Assembly: GCF_009017415.1 (NCBI RefSeq)
Contig: NC_092408.1
Location: forward strand, 2,542,001-2,606,000
Length of the DNA: 64,000 nucleotides
Direction: 5' to 3'
From: Aspergillus flavus
Lineage: Eukaryota; Ascomycota; Eurotiomycetes; Eurotiales; Aspergillaceae
In this document: piece after piece, positions 56,663 through 64,000 of the stretch
How positions within the stretch are numbered: position 1 is the first letter of the stretch
Layout of the letters: every line of letters begins with the position of its first letter
Program-made: the position numbers and the translations under genes
Notes under the pieces: generated by a model
What the model saw: only the letters and a program-made list of their open reading frames with translations
Told to the model about the DNA's origin: nothing
Databases searched by the model: none

Positions 56663-57356
56663 CATCGTGAGAAAAGGCAGCCTACGTCTATTGTTCTCTT
56701 CTTTCATTGCACCTTCTAGTCCTTTGGCCAGCGGCCTTCTTCGGAGGCGTTCTCCATGTTGCCGGCCAAATATGAGAAAATAACGCCTCGATTAATTATG
56801 TATCGCAAATCAAGACCCAAAAGATTGTAGTCCAGATAATGACCCGCCAGTGTTCCTGAGTGGGACACATGGGCTACGTAATTATCCTCCTTACTAATGA
56901 CATATATCCTTGTTGCAATAATATGTCACCTCGTCACCGTGAGTCATTGGTCGAGCTATTGCCCGGCGCAGCGAACAAAACCCTCGCAGCGGTCTCATCG
57001 GATCTCCCGGGACCTTGCTGAGTACTCGGTACTTTGGCGAGCTACATCTTGCTTAACTAGACGACCTTTCCTTTCTATTCCATTTTTGTGTGTGTGAATC
57101 GGATGCAGGCTTACTCCAGTTTAATGATTATCCCATGATATCTCAAGACAAGTTCAAATGGTCACATCACCTCATACCTTGGACAGCCATGATTAAGCTA
57201 CAGCTCAACATGAGGTAACTACTAACCATAGTGACATAAAAGACCCAAGTCTTCTACAGAAACTTTGTCATCATAGAGAGATAGAGGAAGCATTTAACAA
57301 GCCCGATCGCCCTCTTTCATGAAGCTCTCTCATCGTATATAATAATCATACCAGCC
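56663..57356. other. Intergenic, 0.7 kb
   Basis: No supported gene. Promoter of the secreted protein at 57357 is presumed in its right end. Confidence 0.45.
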
Positions 57357-57957
57357 ATGATGTCCTTGATAATCGTGGCTATGCTTCTGTGTGCGGGACT
57401 CAGTTCCCCCCTAGTCATTCGCCAATCCTGCCATGTTCAGGACGCAGCTCACACCTTCTACGGATTCCCCGACAACGATCCCCCCGGCTGTGTGATCGCA
57501 TACGATTGCGGCCGAGGTCTGACAGCCGGGGGAGCTGGAACCTTCAACGACCCGTTAACCTTCGCCTCAGCCCCAGGCGAGTTTCAGATCTGTGAAATCA
57601 TCTATGACCCCTATCTGCGCAAGTACCTTCGCATGGAGGATTCCTGTGACTCTTGCAATCGGGACTGGGCCAATAAGGTCTGGCATATCGATATCTGGAC
57701 AGGATCCAGTACCGTCAATGGAGGAAATGATCAGGTCAATTGTGAAAACCGATTGACCCCGGCACCGCAGCATAAACCTATCATTCGAGGACCGGGGCCT
57801 AATCTACCCGTGGACGGTAGGCGCTTCTTTCTTTGTCACGATAGATTTTTTGTCGCGGTGTATATGTTGACTGACTATAGCGACACCCCTCTATGTTACG
57901 TCCGTTTGCAACGCTGGAAGCGTACTTTCCAGTTATGATGCTCAGAGCTTCTGCTAA
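57357..57957 (+). CDS. Small secreted cysteine-rich protein
   Basis: Exons 57357-57816 and 57881-57957 give 178 aa; the 64-bp intron has a GTAGGC donor and TATAG acceptor, and the last exon ends LYVTSVCNAGSVLSSYDAQ then SFC. A signal peptide of ~17-20 residues precedes SPLVIRQSCHVQD. The mature protein has nine Cys and segments such as AHTFYGFPDNDPPGCVIAY, YLRKYLRMEDSCDSCNRDW and WHIDIWTGSST. The EDSCxxC...HIDIW pattern recalls secreted proteins with a double-psi beta-barrel, but this is not certain. No enzyme function is suggested. Without the splice the frame runs to 57938 with an unlikely basic tail. It starts a run of three small secreted proteins on the same strand. Confidence 0.8.
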
Positions 57958-58703
57958 ATATCATCGTATGGGTAAACGCCCCAATGATGTGGAAGGTTTA
58001 TAAATAGCTGTCTTTATTCGCTCGAGAATCTCATGGTTTGTTGCCCTTATGGGTGTTGTTAATGCGTTCCTGCCAATGCTACGCTATTATGTCTGAGTAA
58101 ATCCCATAGGAATGGAAAATTCGAAACTAGCATGACTTCATTGTGTAGTAGACTTGTATTCAGTCTTCTGTCATCCAGATTAGATGGACTGCACTGCATC
58201 ATACTTGTCACGCCATGATCAGTATGTCGGCAAGTGCCTGTTTGCCATGTGGAATATGACGCTGCTGGCCATTGGCCTTTTCTTCTTGCGACGCACCGGC
58301 TCCATAAGAAATTATCCACAGTTCTACTCTTTGTTCGAATTTCCGATCCGGTATAGCTGCAGCGCCATGTTTTTAGAGGGTTTCTTTGATTGAATGAATG
58401 TTTCGCCTTCCCGCTGGGGCACCGGGCAACAAAACCCTATCTCACGATCCTCAATAAGCATGCCCCGCAATTGAATGCTCAATCGACATTCACCACAAAT
58501 GACAGTATAGGACTGTAATGTTCAGCTTCTTATTCACGCTATTGATACCCAGTAGAGGAAGATGATGGTTGATTGGGATATACCAACTTGGGCCCTATAT
58601 AAATCCTGCCCCTCTTGTCCCACCGAGCATTCCTGTAGGAACTAACTTCCGCTTTTGAGACACAGAAAGTAATACGACATCGTTTCACCAGAGAAGTAAG
58701 AAA
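57958..58703. other. Intergenic, 0.75 kb
   Basis: No supported gene. A TATATAAAT sequence at ~58,598 lies about 100 bp before the next start codon and could be a TATA element. Confidence 0.5.
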
Positions 58704-59055
58704 ATGCAGATCCACCAGCTAGTCCTGTTTTCCTTCGTTGGACTTGCAGCTTCTGCGCCTGTTGCGGAAGATAAGCGCAGTGGCATTCTAGATGGTATTT
58801 GATATTCTCCCTCACATTGCCTTGCGTCTAGCATCGATTCTAATCACCGCGAACGCAGGCTACGAGACAGCCGGTGATATGGACTTTCCCAACGCCCCCA
58901 AGAATGAGCCCACCCAAGAGCCAGACAGGTTGTTCAATGGAATCTATATACCTCACACCATCGAATGGAAAATCCCCCCTCATAGACGCTCGGAAGCTGA
59001 AACGGACTTGTCATCCGGTGGCGCCACGGAGACCGAGGACGATATCGAGGACTAG
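58704..59055 (+). CDS. Small secreted protein, 95 aa, no Cys
   Basis: Exons 58704-58794 and 58859-59055 give 95 aa; the 64-bp intron interrupts codon 31 in phase 1 and rejoins ILDGYETAGDMDFPN. The signal peptide is MQIHQLVLFSFVGLAASA, followed by PVAEDKRSG with a KR pair that could be a Kex2 site. The mature part is acidic and Pro-rich (FPNAPKNEPTQEPDRLFNG) and has no Cys. No family is recognised. The N-terminal exon closely resembles that of the gene at 59951 in sequence, length and intron phase, suggesting a shared origin. It could be a secreted peptide or effector-type protein; function is unknown. Confidence 0.7.
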
Positions 59056-59950
59056 TGAGGAGGCTTGGTGTGTGTTACTAGGACAGCGCCGGGGAGTCCT
59101 CTCGGCAAGATATAACGCATCTCTGAGAGGGGACTGATACACAATGTCGATCAGGAAGTAATGTGGCTTGCGCGAGCATTGTTGCAACTATGAAAGAGCT
59201 ATACCGTATTCGGAAGAATGGTGACAATCCTTTCATTGACGGCTTCTCGTCCTCGAAACTGTGCCCCTGTCATGATGCTCAGATGGAAATAAGCTCATAG
59301 TTGATGGGGATGCCAATCCGATGTCTTTGTTCCTCTCAATTTGCTCCCTTGATGTTCGTAATGCATAGATAATACCAAGAGCTGTCTGGGTATTTTCGAA
59401 AGGATATTCAGTGAAACCTTTGCCAATTTACCTCAAGGGTCAAATATCCATGCATAGTAAGGAGAATGTCTCGCAGATTCGTACAACATAGCTCACGAGT
59501 AATCTGTCAATCCTCGACTTGAGGAAGCTTCTCATAAACTTCAGGGTCAAGCCACTAGAGAAATGGTCGTACTTACCCCCTGAGACGAGGCATGGCAGCC
59601 AACCACACTGGCGTATCCCCTTGTGCAACCGTGCCACATAATCTCGCAACAAGCGCCGCCACACATGAGCTATCAAATATCGCAAGTCTAGAATCGTCCT
59701 CTGTCACTTGAGGTCAATTGACTTTATCCAAAACGACGATGGTACTGCTCCTAAGTGCCCAATACGATAAGAGGCGTGTTTCAGACAGAACTCTTTATAC
59801 TTTACCCTCCTAGGCACTTAATTAAGGTTATGGGTATAAGTATCAGCAGGAGTTCTCACCATCCTCCCTACTAGAAACAGATTCAATCATCAAGTCCTCA
59901 AGTACACCACCCAAACCTCTTTCCTTTGCCACAAGACCTCCCACCCCAAA
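59056..59950. other. Intergenic, 0.9 kb
   Basis: No supported gene; the minus frame at 59,440-59,685 has no recognised features. The right end is the presumed promoter of the next secreted-protein gene. Confidence 0.45.
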
Positions 59951-60693
59951 ATGAGATTTCAACAGTTCGCTCTCTTCAGCTTGGTGGCTCTGGCAGCCGC
60001 AGTTCCTCTTTCTGCGAAGGATAACCGTGTCAAGCTTGCATCAGGTATATACCCTTCCATGCGCCTCTCCCATATATCTCATGTTCCAATCAAAGTTAAC
60101 GAGTCATTGATGCAGAAGCCTCTCTGTCTCGTAAGAATGAGTACAGCGATATCTCCGCTCGTGCCACTATCCCTGGTATCAGGGGCGAGAAAGTCAATTT
60201 GATTCTTCGCGGTGAAACGGCCGCAAACGGTACTGGACATGGCAGTGGTGGTGAGGGTGGCAAGCAGGGCGGAGGAGGCAACGGAGGCGGAAAGGATGAA
60301 GAAGGTGAAGAAGGTGAAGAAGGCGGAGAGGGTGAAGAAGATGAAGAAGGTGATGATGAGGAGGGCGATGACGAGGAGGGTGAGGGTGGTGATGGTGGAA
60401 AAGGTGATGATGGAAAAGGTGAAGAGGGCCATAAGGGTCCACACGGCGGCAAGCACGGTCATGGAGACGAGCACGGTCAGAAAGGCCGGCACGGTCAAGG
60501 AGGCGAGCATGGTCAAGGAGGTAAGCACGGTCAGGAAGGTGAGCAAAGTGAGGGAGGCCAGCACGGTCACGGAAACAAACATGGCCAGGAAGGCCAGCAT
60601 AGTAAAGGAGGTGAGCACGGTCAGGAAGAACAGGATGGAAGCAACGGCCAAGAGGCCAAAGGAAATATGCAGAGAGCCAACCAAAGCCGCTAA
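59951..60693 (+). CDS. Secreted Gly/His/Glu-rich repeat protein, 223 aa
   Basis: Exons 59951-60044 and 60116-60693 give 223 aa; the 71-bp intron is in phase 1 after codon 31. The signal peptide MRFQQFALFSLVALAAA matches the upstream gene's. After a short conserved-looking stretch (EYSDISARATIPGIRGEKVN) the protein turns to low complexity: an acidic block (GEEGEEGGEGEEDEEGDDEE) and then about ten imperfect hexapeptides of the type G-x-H-G-Q-x (GGEHGQGGKHGQEG). The His content suggests metal binding, and Gly at every third residue recalls collagen-like repeats, but neither is proven. The opposite-strand frame across 60,079-60,754 is a compositional shadow. No homologous domain is recognised. 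Confidence 0.75.
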
Positions 60694-61044
60694 ACAAGGT
60701 GGACAAAGTGAGGACTGCATAGGGGAAACAGATCCAAACCGGGTACCGATTCACTCAGGAACCATTTTGGGCAAGCTGCTTTGGCCCATGGAGATATCTG
60801 GAGGAAGCAGTGGGAAGGTCATTAGTTTGCAGGGACTGGTCCTTGCCATTTACAAAGGCCTACTTTGACCTCCGTATTTTGACTCTATCATTAATTTCTT
60901 GTAGCCAAGTGCTGAAACATTTTTTCTCTATATCCAGATATCTAAAATTGGTCTATGTACAGTTACGCTTTATAAGCCCATGGTCCAGTAGAGCCGGACA
61001 GTCTAATTTGCCAAAGTTCCCTTGAACAACAACAATTCCAGGAA
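60694..61044. other. Intergenic between convergent genes
   Basis: 351 bp, 3' regions of the repeat protein and the P450; nothing else is seen. Confidence 0.5.
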
Positions 61045-62851
61045 TCAAAGTGAAGCTCTCGTAGTCGCAGACTCTGATTTAGGAGGCCATTTCACACGCC
61101 GTTCGGCGCGCACGTACAAATTGTTGGGCCGGATTAGCTGGAACATAGGGTCGTACTCGATGGGCCCATCATTCTCCTTCGTGAATTTGTAACGATATAC
61201 TAGCTTGGGCAAGAATACTTTGACTTCTTGTAGTGCAAAGTTGAAGCCAATGCACATGCGTGGACCAGTAGCAAAGGGGATATAGGCGGCCTTGTGTCTG
61301 TTCTTTACCTCCTCTGTGTCCCATCGGTCAGGGTCAAATCTGGTTGGGTTGCTCCAGACTTCCGGGTTATTGTGAAGGTGATGAAGAGCACCGACTACCA
61401 CAGATTCCTCAGGTAGCTTATAACCTCCAGGTAAGATCATGTCGACCTTGGCGGTCCGTGCGGGCTGATAAGATGGGTTATGGCGACGCTGAGTTTCTTT
61501 GATCAATTTATCCATGAATGTTAACCGGTCTGTCAAGTCTGCTGTTATCTGGGTGTCCTCGGTAATATCGTTGTCGATCAGCTCTTGCAGTAAGCGATCC
61601 TGAACACCTGGGTACGTAACAAGACTGTATATCAACCAAGACAATAAAGAGCTCGTTGTAGTAAAGCCAGCTCCGGTTGCAACAACTAAGGACTGGATCA
61701 GACTTGTTTTAGGCAGCTTTTCACCCTTGTTGTCGGTGGCTCGGACGGCATAGTCTACTTCAGTCAGCAACTGCTTAGATACAAACCATGGCCACACTCA
61801 CCGATCATGTTAGAGGCCTTCAAGGCAGCGTCTTGAAGTGGAAGATCTTCAACCCCGTTACGGCTGGCATTCTGGATCGACTGGTCCACTATGTCGAAGA
61901 TACGATAGCGCATATTTCTCAACCGCTGCGGATCGCCAAACGGCAGCTTCGCATACCAATCACCCCTTGCGGTTACCTTCTTATTCAAAGACAGCGACTC
62001 CGCAATGATCTGAATAAGTTCATGGGGAGGTGCATCCGGAGAGGAGAAGTGATTGAAATCGATGCCGAGTACAAGCTTTCCAACAGCTTGGGATCCAAGT
62101 TTAAGCATATATTGGTAGACGTTCCAAGCCTCGCCGTTCTCGTCAAAATGATCGAATACTTTGAAAGCATCTTCGACTGTCTGTTGCATTGTAGGGGCAT
62201 AATGCCGAACAGCCTTAGGGCCCAATGCTGGGGGAAGGAACTTATGTGCCGCTCTCCACTCCGGAGTGTCAGTATCCCCTAGGAACACACCGGCTTGTTG
62301 GTTCTTGATCGCATGGAGCGGGTGAGCTTCGTTAATCTTCTTGGTGAAGAAATCGGTTTCTGAGAAAATGATAGATGACAATTGTGGGTCGTTGGTTTGG
62401 TAGACTGTACGTCCCATGTTCGTTGTCTTGATTATGGGTCCGTACTGTTCAAACAATCGTTGATGGTTTCCTAGGTGGTCGGGATAGATTTCGAAGAAAT
62501 TGCCAACGATTGGAAGTCCTTTAGGGCCGGGAATTTCTCGCACGGATTTACCATCAATCGTAATGCTAATGGAATCCTCGTTTGCAAGGACCTCCGCGAC
62601 ATCGGATAAGATTGCATCCTGGGACTGGAATCCGATTCCTGTAACGATTAGCTAAAGTCCAAATGAGTCCCAAAGACATTCTCAAGCCCACAGGCTTAAG
62701 TATACTCGATAAACGTACCATTCGGTTCCACTATAGCAAAGTGTGCAGCAATGAGATGCCTGAGTCCATCGTAATCTAGTGTGGATTCCAGTTCGATTTC
62801 TCTTGCGGTAGAGCTAGGCTCCCCCGAAAGGTAGAAGAGTCTGATAGGCAT
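61045..62851 (-). CDS. Cytochrome P450 with a ~90-residue N-terminal extension (CYP102/505-like core, no reductase domain)
   Basis: Exons 62851-62719, 62638-61802 and 61757-61045 give 560 aa. The P450 core starts REIPGPKGLPIVGNFFEI and has FLGDTDTPEWRAAHKFLPPA (C-helix), ExxR in KETQRRHNPSYQPART and the heme loop FATGPRMCIGFNFALQE. The I-helix reads VVATGAGFTTTSS, so the usual acid before Thr is absent. Residues ~1-88 (MPIRLFYLSGEPSSTAREIE, later GIGFQSQDAILSDVAEV, then SISITIDGKSV) replace the normal membrane anchor and look like a ubiquitin-like beta-grasp unit; this is inference. The second intron uses a GAAG acceptor, as the CAG gives a stop. The core is like self-sufficient fatty-acid hydroxylases but ends without reductase. 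A cytochrome b5 gene is divergent, 736 bp away. Substrate unknown. Confidence 0.83.
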
Positions 62852-63587
62852 TTTGTCTAAATCTATGCAAATTTCTCACAGGGTCAATTGGTCGATAGGG
62901 AAACAATCTCGACCTCCATTGCCAAGGGTCGAGCTGCTAATTTATAGTATCATGAATGGCCGAAATTAGGGTGAAAGGCTGTCTCAACGCGAATCCACAT
63001 TGTCCGATCCCACATTACCTTGGAATGATAAGGATCGGGTCATAGTACGAAGTAATGAAATGCATAGTTAGATTTGTGCTCCCTGCGACGTAAAAATGCC
63101 TCGATGCCTGCCTCGGCATGTTTCGATATCGCGGTCGGCATCGCAATCTCAGAGCCAAACCTAACCAGCGAGAGACACAGATCGTCGCCCTGGACCCACA
63201 GCTACCCATTGAAAGTATTGCATTTTAACATAAAGGGGAAAGTGGAAAGCTTTGCAATCGCAATGTCGGTCCCGACTTCCACGTATGTTACAGAATTAGG
63301 CCATGTCGTGCCGAATATCCTTCGGGCCGTTTTTAATTTATGTTCAATCTCGGGGGAGAAAATGCCGACTTCAGTGAGACGCTCCGACTGGATAATGTAT
63401 TTACAATATGACTGTGGATACTATATTTATGTTGACTTTTATGTCTCACGCTACTGGCTCAATTCCCTGGCGGTTCTAACGCAATAATAAACCACGAAGT
63501 CGCCTGTCCAGTCCAAATACCTAGTCTTTACTTCCCTTCTACCCTATAGCTAATTACCGTTGCCATACAACACAACGATCAATCGAA
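62852..63587. promoter_or_regulatory. Divergent promoter region, P450 / cytochrome b5 gene
   Basis: 736 bp between the two start codons, presumably shared. Frames inside have no conserved features. No named element is claimed. Confidence 0.5.
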
Positions 63588-64000
63588 ATGGTGGAGGCAA
63601 AAGCCGAAAGTCCTGCGGATGTTCAACTTCCTGAGTACACAGCCGCAGAGGTCGCTTCGCATAACCGCAAAGATGATATCTGGATCATTGTTCATAACAA
63701 AGGTAGGACTCCGACTATCAGATTAAACTCGACATAACTAAGACAGAATAGTTTTCGATATCACAAACTATCTCCAAGATCATCCTGGTGGCGCAGAGAT
63801 CCTCATAGAAACAGCGGGCACAGATGCCACGGAAGCGTTTGAAGACGTTGGCCATTCTGAGGACTCAGTAGAGATCATGGAGGAGTTTCTAATTGGCACT
63901 CTGAAAGGTGCTAGAGAATACGTCCCACCCAAGAAGGTCCAACTAGTTGCCCAGAAACCGGAGAGCCTGCCTCAATCATCTGGGAGCCGCCCGGTGGGAA
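63588..64000 (+). CDS. Cytochrome b5-domain protein (5' part, cut by window edge)
   Basis: Exon 1, 63588-63702, and exon 2 from 63752 to the edge give 121 aa so far; the 49-bp intron (GTAGGA donor, AATAG acceptor) restores VHNKVFDITNYLQDHPGGAE. Both heme ligands are present: His in DHPGG and His in FEDVGHSEDS. The fold marks YTAAEVASHN, DDIWIIVHNKV and GTDATEAFEDVG are typical. After the domain come EYVPPKKVQLVAQKPES and a Ser-rich linker; the frame is still open, so the protein may end in a membrane tail or continue into a second domain such as a flavin oxidoreductase. Cytochrome b5 gives electrons to P450s and desaturases, which suits the divergent P450 neighbour. Confidence 0.9.

Noticed and set aside
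60079..60754. Two long minus-strand frames opposite the repeat protein (Thr/Leu-rich and Pro/Ser-rich)
   Set aside because: They mirror the Gly/Glu/His repeat coding strand; composition explains their length, and the plus strand has a signal peptide and a good intron.

Overview
The window is nuclear DNA of a filamentous ascomycete, most likely an Aspergillus or close Eurotiales relative. The evidence is short 42-130 bp introns with GTAWGT-type donors and CTAAC-like branch points, a hacA gene with the 20-nt Aspergillus-type unconventional intron, an Ash2/Bre2-type CclA protein, an intron-containing tRNA-Lys(CTT), and many Zn2Cys6 regulators. Gene models were built by joining reading frames at consensus splice sites; every multi-exon total given is a whole number of codons, but no transcript evidence was available.

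From 1 to about 21.2 kb the window is mostly conserved housekeeping genes, tightly packed and often divergent: pyruvate dehydrogenase E1 beta (5' part only), a secreted metallophosphoesterase, mitochondrial enoyl reductase Etr1, mitochondrial GatA, the COMPASS subunit CclA/Bre2, the ribosome-biogenesis factor Enp1/bystin, the unfolded-protein-response factor HacA, the ESCRT-III protein Did2, a tRNA-Lys, a Zn2Cys6 regulator and a succinyl-CoA:3-ketoacid CoA transferase. Just after the transferase lies a complete 527-bp non-autonomous DNA transposon with 53-bp terminal inverted repeats and an 8-bp target duplication (hAT-like).

From about 21.9 kb onward the content is accessory in character: an AhpD-like protein with a peroxisomal SKL end, a Dal5-type MFS transporter, an unidentified secreted protein, a second MFS transporter, a family-75 chitosanase with a membrane-anchoring tail, a second Zn2Cys6 factor, a histidine acid phosphatase, a rhodopsin-like (PTH11-class) membrane protein, and a 3.5-kb gene-poor stretch with microsatellites. 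Then come a PDR-type ABC transporter facing a third Zn2Cys6 regulator, another rhodopsin-like membrane protein, an amino-acid permease with a GC-AG intron, three small secreted proteins, and a cytochrome P450 facing a cytochrome b5-domain gene that runs off the right edge.

Likely working units are inferred from layout only: ABC transporter plus divergent regulator (efflux with local control); P450 plus divergent cytochrome b5 (oxygenase with electron donor); CoA transferase plus upstream regulator; and two divergent mitochondrial genes, etr1 and gatA, on one 228-bp promoter. No CRISPR array, rRNA, prophage or complete secondary-metabolite core synthase was seen.
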